5,036 nucleotides of DNA from Aurantimonadaceae bacterium. Its GTDB lineage: Bacteria > Pseudomonadota > Alphaproteobacteria > Rhizobiales > Rhizobiaceae. Position numbers and translations under genes: made by a program. This document shows positions 1 to 5,036 of the stretch, in pieces (positions within the stretch are counted from its first letter, which is position 1; every line of letters begins with the position of its first letter). Location: contig QIIJ01000231.1 in assembly GCA_003232595.1 (NCBI GenBank), positions 1-5,036 of the forward strand. The letters are read 5' to 3'. The notes under the pieces were generated by a model that worked only from the letters and a program-made list of their open reading frames with translations, searched no databases and had not been told where the DNA came from.

Positions 1-1430
1 CCGCTTTCAAAACCTGCTGCAAAACCGAACTGACCCGCCATTGCACCGGCTCCGTGCCAGTTTTGTTGCGGGCGACCGGGCAGGAATGCCTGAAGTTCCT
101 CGTCCCAGAGCGGCTTGTCGCCAAATTGGCTGGTCAGGTGAATGGCCGGAGACCAGCCGCCGGAAACAAGCAGGCAATCCACTTCAAAACGCTGGAGTTT
201 GCTCGATATCCGGTTGGTGCCGGGTTTGAGCGGGCCGACATGGAGCGACGAAATACCAAGCATGCCGGTTGTTCGTGCAATGCCCCATCCGGCGTGGACC
301 GGTGCGCCGATGGAAGCAGCAATCGCCCGCATTTCGGCGGAGACATCGCTTCGAACATCAATAATCAACGATATATTTGCATCACCTGCAGCCATATCCT
401 GTGCCGCGAGATAGGCGGTGTCGTTGTTGGTAAAGAGAGCAATGTTCCGACCAGGCGCAACACCGAATTCGCTTACATAGCGTCTGCCTGCATCCGCAAG
501 CATGATACCTGGACGGTCGTTGCCGGAAAATACCAGAGGCCGTTCAAAAGCACCGGTTGCCATGACGATGGACTTTGCCCGGATTGTCCAGGCTCTCTGG
601 CGTGGTTCGTATTTGTCGGGTTGAGCCTTGTGGTCAGCAACCCGTTCGATGGCCAGCAGCGTGTTATCATCGAAATAGGATTGAACAGTGGTTCGGGTCA
701 GGATGCGAAGGTTTTGACTTTTCCGCAATTTTGCAAACCTTGCAGCAAGCCATGCGTCCTCATTGTCGATGGTGGCGCTGCTGCCGACCAGCGATCCGCC
801 AACAAATGGCTGCTGCTCGCACAATATAACATTGGCCCCGGACGTAACAGCGCATTCGGCGGCTGCAAGTCCTGCAGGCCCTGAACCAACCACCAGTACA
901 TCGCACCAGGCGTTCATTCGTTCATAGATATCCGGGTCGGCTCCAATAGCGGCTTTGCCCAGACCGGCAGCACGGCGGATCAGTTTTTCAAACTGCCACC
1001 AGACTTCAGTGGTCTTGTTGAACAGCATCTTCGGGCCCATGAAGGTCTTGTAATAAAACCCGGCGGCAAAGGCATTACCGGCAAGCTGGTTTACCGCCAT
1101 AAGGTCAAATTTTGGCGATGGCCAGCAGTTCTGGCTTGTGGCCTCAAGCCCGTCATAAAGTTCGATTTCCGTCGCACGGGTATTTGGTTCAGCGCGGCTG
1201 CCTTTGCGCAAGGTAACAAGCGCGTTGGGTTCTTCAACGCCAGCAGAAAATATGCCGCGCGGGCGATGGTATTTGAAGGATCGCCCGATAACCCTGACCC
1301 CGTTTGCCAGCAGGGCAGAGGCAAGGGTGTCCCCCTCAAACCCGGAATAGGTGCGGCCATCAAAAATGAAACTGATATGATGGGACCGGTCGACACGGCA
1401 TCCGCCCTTATCCAGCCGAATACTGCTCAT
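1..1430 (-). CDS. soxA: Sarcosine oxidase, alpha subunit (N-terminal 476 residues; runs off left edge)
   Basis: Alpha subunit of heterotetrameric sarcosine oxidase, a cytoplasmic enzyme converting sarcosine, THF and O2 to glycine, 5,10-methylene-THF and H2O2. The frame is open from the ATG at 1430 to the left edge with no stop. Family members are about 1000 residues, so roughly the first half is present; the C-terminal aminomethyltransferase-like, folate-binding part lies outside. Residues about 16-100 look like the ferredoxin-like domain (SFKYHRPRG at 51-59, EEPNAL at 66-71). No cysteine occurs between C11 and C102, so an iron-sulfur cluster is not expected, as in other sarcosine oxidases. 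A dinucleotide-binding motif follows (VVGSGPAG, 180-187), then GG at 211-212 and ATGAFERP at 291-298, typical of the NAD-binding flavoprotein fold. The start overlaps the soxD stop as ATGA and has no strong Shine-Dalgarno, suggesting translational coupling. This sox family is unrelated to sulfur-oxidation sox genes. Confidence 0.93.
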   Translation of the reverse strand, partial: MSSIRLDKGGCRVDRSHHISFIFDGRTYSGFEGDTLASALLANGVRVIGRSFKYHRPRGIFSAGVEEPNALVTLRKGSRAEPNTRATEIELYDGLEATSQNCWPSPKFDLMAVNQLAGNAFAAGFYYKTFMGPKMLFNKTTEVWWQFEKLIRRAAGLGKAAIGADPDIYERMNAWCDVLVVGSGPAGLAAAECAVTSGANVILCEQQPFVGGSLVGSSATIDNEDAWLAARFAKLRKSQNLRILTRTTVQSYFDDNTLLAIERVADHKAQPDKYEPRQRAWTIRAKSIVMATGAFERPLVFSGNDRPGIMLADAGRRYVSEFGVAPGRNIALFTNNDTAYLAAQDMAAGDANISLIIDVRSDVSAEMRAIAASIGAPVHAGWGIARTTGMLGISSLHVGPLKPGTNRISSKLQRFEVDCLLVSGGWSPAIHLTSQFGDKPLWDEELQAFLPGRPQQNWHGAGAMAGQFGFAAGFES

Positions 1431-1711
1431 TTGCCAGCCCGTCCGGATTTATCAGCCCAGGGACCAACTGTTTCGCAGGAAGCGATTTGATGGGTAAGGG
1501 TATTGCGGGAAACCAGCAGGTGCGAGCGGCATCCACCTGAATGCTGCCAGAGTTCTAAATGGTCACCCGCCGGGTTTTCACGATCATAAACATAGGCATT
1601 GAACTCATCAACATTGACATCAGAAATTGCCGGGCGCTTGATATTGCCGTCTCCCTGATAGGTGAATTCCCTAACATCCCGTTTGCCACACCATGGGCAG
1701 TCGATAATCAT
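1427..1711 (-). CDS. soxD: Sarcosine oxidase, delta subunit (zinc-binding)
   Basis: Small delta subunit, 94 residues, about the usual family length. It is a structural zinc-binding partner of the alpha and beta subunits. The family's zinc-ligand pattern is visible: C5 and C8 in DCPWCG at the N-terminus, then H57 and C61 in WQHSGGC. The WQHSGGCR block and the start MIIDCPWCG are characteristic of SoxD. I chose the ATG at 1711 because it gives the family N-terminus and is preceded by AGGAG at 8-nt spacing. An ATG five bases upstream is out of frame and stops at once. The same frame stays open upstream through the inserted repeat to a GTG at 1984, which would add 91 residues unlike any SoxD I know; this is treated as incidental. 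It overlaps soxA by 4 bp and lies 272 bp downstream of soxB instead of the usual few bases, because of the repeat. Confidence 0.94.
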   Translation of the reverse strand: MIIDCPWCGKRDVREFTYQGDGNIKRPAISDVNVDEFNAYVYDRENPAGDHLELWQHSGGCRSHLLVSRNTLTHQIASCETVGPWADKSGRAGK

Positions 1712-1719
1712 TGCATTTG

Positions 1720-1724
1720 CTCCT
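1720..1724 (-). promoter_or_regulatory. Ribosome-binding site of soxD
   Basis: AGGAG on the minus strand, 8 nt upstream of the soxD ATG. Its first two bases belong to the CTAG at 1723-1726 that borders the inserted repeat. Insertion with target duplication therefore left the Shine-Dalgarno complete. It supports the 94-residue start of SoxD. Confidence 0.75.
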
Positions 1725-1757
1725 AGTGGATTGTTTGAGACAGATGATACCCACAGA
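1723..1757 (+). repeat. Left terminal inverted repeat of the soxB-soxD element
   Basis: A 35-bp arm beginning CTAGTGGATTG and ending ACCCACAGA, matching the reverse complement of 1953-1987 at 34 of 35 positions. The outer CTAG may belong to the target rather than the element. Confidence 0.88.
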
Positions 1758-1859
1758 CGGTTTTCCAGGTTCATCCGGGCAGGCGCGTGATGTGTAGTGA
1801 TGCCAGCATCATAATCATCGCGCAACGCACCCGGTGGGCCTGGAAATGCGCCCTTCGGG
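1758..1859. repeat. Imperfect palindromic module (102 bp) inside the element
   Basis: This segment folds on itself as a long imperfect hairpin. Matching arms, from outside inwards, are TTTCCAGG (1762-1769) with CCTGGAAA (1839-1846), CCGGG (1775-1779) with CCCGG (1830-1834), GCGCGTGATG (1783-1792) with CATCGCGC (1816-1823, two bases shorter), and a tight TGATGC/GCATCA stem at 1798-1811. It lies between the left terminal repeat and the inner 20-bp repeat, and has no counterpart on the right side of the element. Confidence 0.65.
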
Positions 1860-1952
1860 TCCAATATCCCGGTTTCTCGCTGCGTCAAGCTTTCTTGAAG
1901 ATGGCCCGCATCGCCTGCGAAACCTCTCCTGTCGAGAAACCGGGATATTGGA
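1860..1952. repeat. Inner stem-loop module with perfect 20-bp inverted repeat
   Basis: Positions 1860-1879 (beginning TCCAATATCCCGG) are a perfect inverted copy of 1933-1952, separated by 53 nt. The intervening stretch holds a small TCAAG/CTTGA hairpin. The right arm directly joins the right terminal repeat, giving 55 continuous bases of repeat on that side. On the left, the 20-bp arm and terminal repeat are split by the 102-bp module. Confidence 0.85.
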
Positions 1953-1987
1953 TCTGTGGGTACCATCTGTCTCAAACAATCCACTAG
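1953..1987 (-). repeat. Right terminal inverted repeat of the soxB-soxD element
   Basis: A 35-bp arm ending CAATCCACTAG on the plus strand. The outer CTAG supplies the TAG stop codon of soxB (complement of 1984-1986). The arm abuts the right arm of the inner 20-bp inverted repeat with no gap. Confidence 0.88.
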
Positions 1988-3243
1988 TGGTAACCAGGTG
2001 TCGGCCCGACACCTTTTTCGTCGATCTGGCGGCCCTGTTTAAACCGGTCAAGCGTAAACGGTGCGTTGATATCGTGCGGCTTGTCATTGGCAATCGTATG
2101 AGCAAAGCACCAGCCGGATGCGGGCGTTGCCTTGAACCCGCCATAACACCAGCCCGCATTAAGATACATCCCGGGAAGCGGCCCGGTGGTGATGATCGGA
2201 CTGCCATCCATCGACATATCTGTAACGCCGCCCCAGGAGCGCAGCATTCGAAGGCGTGCAAACTTTGGATACATCGCCAGAAATTCGCTCATTACTTCTT
2301 CAACCACAGGCAGATTACCGCGCTGGGCGTAAGAGTTATAACCGTCAAGCGCGCCGCCAAAAACCAGCCCGCCCTTATCTGACTGGGAAGCATAAAGATG
2401 CCCGCCGCCAAAGGTCACCACATTGGCAATAACCGGCTTCAGTGCTTCCGAAACAAAGGCCTGCAGAACATGGCTTTCAATCGGCAAGCGCTCAATACCG
2501 GCGAGCCGCATTACCCGCGATGTGGAGCCGGCCACGGCCACGGCGGTTTTTTCCGTCCTGATTTCACCACGCGTGGTTTCAACACCGACAACCTTGTCAC
2601 TTTCGCGCAGAAATCCGGTAACCTCGCAGTTTTCGAGTAAATCCACCCCGAGCTGGTCCGCCGCTCTTGCAAACCCCCAGGCCACCGCATCGTGACGGGC
2701 AGAGCCTGCAGAGGGTTGAAGCAACCCGCCAACCACAGGAAAACGCGCATTGCCCGAGACATCAAGCCCGGGATTGAGCCTTGCCACCTGGTCGCGGTCA
2801 AGCAGCTCTGCATCACCACCCAACAGCCGCATGGCATTTCCACGCTCGGCATAAAGGTCCATCTGCCCCGGTGTGTGGGCAAGGTTCAAGACCCCGCGCG
2901 GTGAAAACATTATATTGTAATTGAGATCATGTGACAGAGTGCGCCACAGCTGCATGCTTTTTTCATAGAAACGAATATTTTGCGGCAACAGATAATTGGA
3001 ACGTACAATTGTCGTATTGCGGCCGACATTGCCACCGCCAAGCCAGCCTTTTTCCACCACTGCGATATTGGTCAGGCCATGAACGCTTGCAAGATACCAG
3101 GCGGTCGCAAGGCCATGCCCGCCACCACCGACAATGATTACATCGTAGGATTTTTTCGGTTCGGGCTTGCGCCATTGCACCTGCCAGTTCCGGTTGCCGG
3201 AAAAAGCATGTTTAATCACAGCAAGAGCGGAAAACCGGGACAA
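1984..3243 (-). CDS. soxB: Sarcosine oxidase, beta subunit (FAD/FMN flavoprotein)
   Basis: Beta subunit and main catalytic flavoprotein of heterotetrameric sarcosine oxidase, 419 residues, full length for the family. It binds FAD, where sarcosine is oxidised, and covalently attached FMN, which passes electrons to O2. The FAD-binding motif is GGGGHG at residues 39-44, after YDVIIV; E64 would contact the FAD ribose. GNVGRNTTIVRSNY (71-84) and QPSAGSARHDAVAWG (176-190) are signature blocks, with H184 aligning with the family's FMN-linked histidine. ESHVLQAFVSE, SWGGVTDMSMDGSPII and NAGWCYGGFKATPASGW near the C-terminus are also characteristic. The protein ends in PTPGYH, like other SoxB proteins that end in histidine. 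The best start is a TTG at 3243, because it gives the family N-terminus (SRFSAL) and no ATG lies in frame between the upstream TGA and that point. The Shine-Dalgarno is weak (GAAAG). Its TAG stop is formed by the CTAG at the edge of the inserted repeat. Confidence 0.95.
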   Translation of the reverse strand: MSRFSALAVIKHAFSGNRNWQVQWRKPEPKKSYDVIIVGGGGHGLATAWYLASVHGLTNIAVVEKGWLGGGNVGRNTTIVRSNYLLPQNIRFYEKSMQLWRTLSHDLNYNIMFSPRGVLNLAHTPGQMDLYAERGNAMRLLGGDAELLDRDQVARLNPGLDVSGNARFPVVGGLLQPSAGSARHDAVAWGFARAADQLGVDLLENCEVTGFLRESDKVVGVETTRGEIRTEKTAVAVAGSTSRVMRLAGIERLPIESHVLQAFVSEALKPVIANVVTFGGGHLYASQSDKGGLVFGGALDGYNSYAQRGNLPVVEEVMSEFLAMYPKFARLRMLRSWGGVTDMSMDGSPIITTGPLPGMYLNAGWCYGGFKATPASGWCFAHTIANDKPHDINAPFTLDRFKQGRQIDEKGVGPTPGYH

Positions 3244-3320
3244 GTTCAGACTTTCGGGTACAAATTGTTTCTTGATGTTATTCAGTCAGATTTACCGGCA
3301 CTTGTCACGCCCTATCAGGC

Positions 3321-3356
3321 TATCACCGCCAATTATTTTCCTAATTGGCGGTGATA
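3321..3356. promoter_or_regulatory. Perfect 15-bp inverted repeat, candidate operator
   Basis: TATCACCGCCAATTA (3321-3335) and its exact reverse complement (3342-3356) flank a 6-nt spacer TTTTCC. The location between divergent genes of linked metabolism, overlapping a possible folD -10, fits a regulator-binding site. It could also act as an RNA hairpin in a leader transcript. No U-run follows the stem on the plus strand, and the minus-strand side also lacks one, so a simple intrinsic terminator is unlikely. The regulator is unknown. Confidence 0.5.
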
Positions 3357-3427
3357 TTATACCATTCGTCGTTTTCATTTGAATGTCGAAATCTGCTGTG
3401 CTTATTGTCATGCTCTGGAGCAACAAC

Positions 3428-3432
3428 GGGAG
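3428..3432 (+). promoter_or_regulatory. Ribosome-binding site of folD
   Basis: GGGAG, 5 nt upstream of the ATG at 3438. It decides the start in favour of the 299-residue protein rather than the in-frame codon at 3345, which would add 31 residues that do not resemble FolD. Confidence 0.65.
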
Positions 3433-3437
3433 CATTG

Positions 3438-4337
3438 ATGGAAAAGCGAATAGACGGCAAGGCTATCGCCGCTGAAGTGGTGGCCGAAGCCAAAGCCCAT
3501 AGCGAAAAACTGGTTGCTGATCACCGCATCACTCCTGGTATCGCAGTGGTCATTGTCGGTGAAGACCCGGCAAGCGAGGTCTATGTCGCCTCGAAGGGGC
3601 GCATGGCAAAAGAATGCGGCTTTCACTCTGTTCAGCACACCCTGCCCGATGATATCAGTGAAGAAGATCTGCTGAAACTGATTGCCAGTCTGAATGACGA
3701 TCCGGCTATTCACGGTATTCTGGTGCAATTGCCTCTGCCTGGGCAAATTGATGAAGGCCGGGTCATCCAGGCGATTGATCCCGACAAGGATGTGGATGGA
3801 TTTCACTATGTGAATGTGGGAAAACTGACCACTGGCGAGCTTGGTTCAGCATTTGTACCCTGCACCCCCGCCGGGTCGATGATCCTGCTCAACCGCACGC
3901 TTGGCGGGGATTTATCCGGCCTCAATGCTGTTGTGGTCGGGCGTTCGAATATTGTCGGAAAACCCATAGCAAGCCTGCTGCTTGCAGCAAACTGCACGGT
4001 CACAATTGCCCATAGCCGGACTGCAGACCTTGCTGCCCTCTGTCGCAGCGCCGATATTCTGATTGCCGCCGTTGGCCGCCCCGAGATGATCACAGGTGAC
4101 TGGATCAAGCCCGGCGCGACTGTCATTGATGTTGGCATAAATCGCATTCCGGCGCCAGAACGAGGTGAAGGCAAAAACCGGCTGGTGGGTGATGTGAACT
4201 ATAATGAAGCAGTAGAAGTGGCCGACCATATCACGCCGGTTCCAGGTGGTGTCGGGCCAATGACGATCGCACTCTTGATGGCCAATACCGTGAGCGCCGC
4301 CTATCGCTCGGCAGGTCTCGACGCGCCCGAGTTTTAG
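3438..4337 (+). CDS. folD: Bifunctional methylenetetrahydrofolate dehydrogenase / methenyltetrahydrofolate cyclohydrolase
   Basis: Cytoplasmic enzyme that interconverts 5,10-methylene-THF, 5,10-methenyl-THF and 10-formyl-THF using NADP(H). The 299-residue length is normal. The catalytic region is clear: EVYVASKGRMAKECGF contains the conserved Y49 and K53, followed by GILVQLPLP (93-101) and DKDVDGFH (116-123). The C-terminal Rossmann part carries VVGRSNIVGKP (166-176), GDWIKPGATVIDVGIN, and the signature PGGVGPMT (269-276). I used the ATG at 3438 because GGGAG lies just upstream and MEKRIDGKAIA is a typical FolD N-terminus. It is divergent from soxB, whose enzyme makes FolD's substrate 5,10-methylene-THF, so it probably passes sarcosine-derived one-carbon units on to formyl-THF and NADPH. 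Whether it is the organism's only folD cannot be told from here. The gene looks intact. Confidence 0.97.
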   Translation: MEKRIDGKAIAAEVVAEAKAHSEKLVADHRITPGIAVVIVGEDPASEVYVASKGRMAKECGFHSVQHTLPDDISEEDLLKLIASLNDDPAIHGILVQLPLPGQIDEGRVIQAIDPDKDVDGFHYVNVGKLTTGELGSAFVPCTPAGSMILLNRTLGGDLSGLNAVVVGRSNIVGKPIASLLLAANCTVTIAHSRTADLAALCRSADILIAAVGRPEMITGDWIKPGATVIDVGINRIPAPERGEGKNRLVGDVNYNEAVEVADHITPVPGGVGPMTIALLMANTVSAAYRSAGLDAPEF

Positions 4338-4341
4338 CTCT

Positions 4342-5036
4342 TTACTGCCTCAATTCATTTGCCCAGGGCGGGTCTGCACCAGGGCGTGAGACACAAATGG
4401 CGGCAGAATGGCTTGCAAATTCCAGTGCGTTTGCGAGCGAATTTCTGTCCGGCGCGAATTGTGTTTTGGATTGCAGTAATCCCTGATCGTCGAACGATGC
4501 CAGCAGGCCGGCCATGAAGGCATCACCGGCCCCGATAGTATCGGCCACCACAACCTCTTCCGCAGGCTGAACCAGATGATGGTCCCGGCTGAAACCTTCA
4601 GCTCCCTTCCTGCCTTTGGTTACAACCACCAGGGCAACACCTGATCCAAGCCACCTGGCAGCAAAGGTTCCAGTCGATATTCCAGGCTCCAGCCAGTCCA
4701 GGTCCTCATCACTTACCTTGATGATATCGGCAATTGAAAACAACCTGTTAAGCCGTGCAATATAGGCGGCACGTGCATCCACCAGGCCCGGTCGGATATT
4801 GGCATCAATGGTGATGATCCGTTTATTGTGGTTCTTTTGTGCGAGATGCTCAAGTGTCGCGCCCGAAGGATCATTGATCAGTGAAAACGACCCGAAATGC
4901 AGCACTTTGACTGTTTCAGGTATCTGCGGCAGTTGGGCAATTACAAGGTTTCTCCCGACCGACCCCTCATCAAGGAACACATATTCTGCCGTATCATTAT
5001 TCAATTTCACAAATGCCAGCGTGCTTGGAAGTGAAC
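4342..5036 (-). CDS. PfkB-family carbohydrate kinase, fructokinase/ribokinase-like (C-terminal ~230 residues; runs off right edge)
   Basis: ATP-dependent sugar kinase of the PfkB/ribokinase family. The frame is open to the right edge, so the N-terminus with its sugar-binding GG motif is missing; about 230 of an expected 300-odd residues are seen. The diagnostic C-terminal signature is DTIGAGDAFMAG, with DTIGAGD encoded at 4522-4542; the aspartate of GAGD is the family's catalytic base (codon at 4522-4524). Other family blocks are TLAFV near the window edge, EYVFLDEGS, IDANIRPGL, KVSDEDLDWL and VVVTKGRKGAEGF. The pattern best fits fructokinase-type members, but substrate cannot be read from this fragment. 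A GTG at 5010 is not the start, because conserved sequence continues upstream of it. It faces folD with only 4 bp between stops, leaving no room for a dedicated terminator there. No pathway link to sarcosine oxidation is evident. Confidence 0.9.
   Translation of the reverse strand, partial: SLPSTLAFVKLNNDTAEYVFLDEGSVGRNLVIAQLPQIPETVKVLHFGSFSLINDPSGATLEHLAQKNHNKRIITIDANIRPGLVDARAAYIARLNRLFSIADIIKVSDEDLDWLEPGISTGTFAARWLGSGVALVVVTKGRKGAEGFSRDHHLVQPAEEVVVADTIGAGDAFMAGLLASFDDQGLLQSKTQFAPDRNSLANALEFASHSAAICVSRPGADPPWANELRQ

Larger units (their letters stand above)
1723..1987. mobile_element. MITE-like non-autonomous element with CTAG-bounded 35-bp terminal inverted repeats
   Basis: Positions 1723-1757 and 1953-1987 are inverted repeats of 35 bp with one mismatch (1747 against 1963). 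Both outer ends are CTAG, which is palindromic. The boundary can be read as a 4-bp CTAG duplication around a 257-bp element, or as a TA duplication inside CTAG around a 259-bp element beginning GTGGATTG. A TA duplication within CTAG is the documented preference of IS630 (IS630/Tc1-mariner family), so mobilisation by such a transposase is a reasonable inference. No transposase is encoded. Removing one 261-bp unit yields an uninterrupted soxB-soxD junction of 11 bp with stop codon and Shine-Dalgarno intact, which is strong evidence of insertion. The interior holds two hairpin modules, listed separately. The family is not one I can name. It could also be described as an intergenic palindromic repeat. 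Confidence 0.82.
3244..3437. promoter_or_regulatory. Divergent soxB-folD intergenic/promoter region
   Basis: 194 bp between the divergently read soxB and folD; promoters for both must lie here or, for folD, partly in the start of soxB. The only strong signals are the inverted repeat at 3321-3356 and, for folD, a possible extended -10 element (TG at 3352-3353, TATTAT at 3355-3360) that overlaps the right arm of that repeat. No convincing -35 precedes it. No clear promoter for soxB could be picked out. No small gene is supported. Confidence 0.6.

Noticed and set aside
54..884. Long plus-strand open frame (276 codons)
   Set aside because: It is the codon-aligned antisense shadow of soxA, which is open throughout and has clear family motifs. 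The plus-strand translation resembles no protein family I recognise.
1851..1859. CCCTTCGGG mini-hairpin with a UUCG-like loop
   Set aside because: A 3-bp stem is too short to interpret alone. It is noted only as part of the 102-bp module.
1723..1987. Element as a Rho-independent terminator between soxB and soxD
   Set aside because: No stem on the minus strand is followed by a run of U, and termination here would strand soxD and soxA without an evident promoter.
1815..2261. Minus-strand open frame of 148 codons overlapping soxB and the element
   Set aside because: It lies in an alternative frame of soxB and only stays open because of local composition.
1834..2382. Plus-strand open frame of 182 codons running from the repeat into soxB
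   Set aside because: Most of it is antisense to the well-supported soxB C-terminus, and the rest is repeat sequence. It has no recognisable motif.
3345..3437. Upstream start for FolD adding 31 residues
   Set aside because: The extension is unlike FolD, begins inside the intergenic inverted repeat and lacks the good Shine-Dalgarno that precedes the ATG at 3438.
4342..5010. Sugar kinase starting at the GTG at 5010
   Set aside because: The frame continues without stop to the right edge, with family-like sequence (STLAFV) upstream, so the gene is truncated by the window rather than starting there.
1..5036. CRISPR array, tRNA or rRNA genes, defence or biosynthetic cluster
   Set aside because: No direct-repeat array, no cloverleaf-like or rRNA sequence, and no defence-type genes were seen. 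Apart from the repeat element and one divergent intergenic region, the window is filled by conserved metabolic genes.

Overview
The window looks like chromosomal DNA of an alphaproteobacterium, probably Hyphomicrobiales or a related marine or soil lineage. This rests on moderate GC, tightly packed genes, and a soxB-soxD-soxA gene order with protein sequences of the kind common in that class. The genus cannot be fixed from the sequence.

Layout, left to right. Positions 3-1430 (minus strand) hold the N-terminal half of soxA, the alpha subunit of heterotetrameric sarcosine oxidase, which runs off the left edge. Positions 1427-1711 (minus) are soxD, the zinc-binding delta subunit, overlapping soxA by 4 bp. 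Positions 1723-1987 hold a short non-autonomous mobile-element-like repeat. It has near-perfect 35-bp terminal inverted repeats, is bounded by CTAG, and lies between soxD and soxB. Positions 1984-3243 (minus) are a complete soxB, the beta subunit. Positions 3244-3437 are a divergent intergenic region with a perfect 15-bp inverted repeat. Positions 3438-4337 (plus) are a complete folD. Positions 4342-5036 (minus) are the C-terminal part of a PfkB-family sugar kinase, which meets folD tail to tail with 4 bp between them and runs off the right edge.

Functional logic. Sarcosine oxidase (SoxBDAG) oxidatively demethylates sarcosine to glycine and loads the released one-carbon unit onto tetrahydrofolate as 5,10-methylene-THF, with H2O2 as by-product. 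FolD, encoded divergently next door, interconverts that product with 5,10-methenyl- and 10-formyl-THF and exchanges reducing power with NADP(H). The pair therefore looks like a one-carbon catabolic module at the end of the glycine betaine, choline or creatine route. soxG would be expected just beyond the left edge. The sugar kinase has no obvious link to this pathway.

The most interesting point is the repeat between soxB and soxD. Removing one 261-bp unit (element plus one copy of the target) restores a compact junction in which the soxB stop codon TAG overlaps the soxD ribosome-binding site AGGAG, 11 bp before the soxD ATG. The insertion thus hit the junction between two co-translated subunits while regenerating both signals. 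It leaves a long structured insert in the operon mRNA and a reading frame that enters soxD in frame. No large undescribed system such as a defence island, CRISPR array or biosynthetic cluster is visible.
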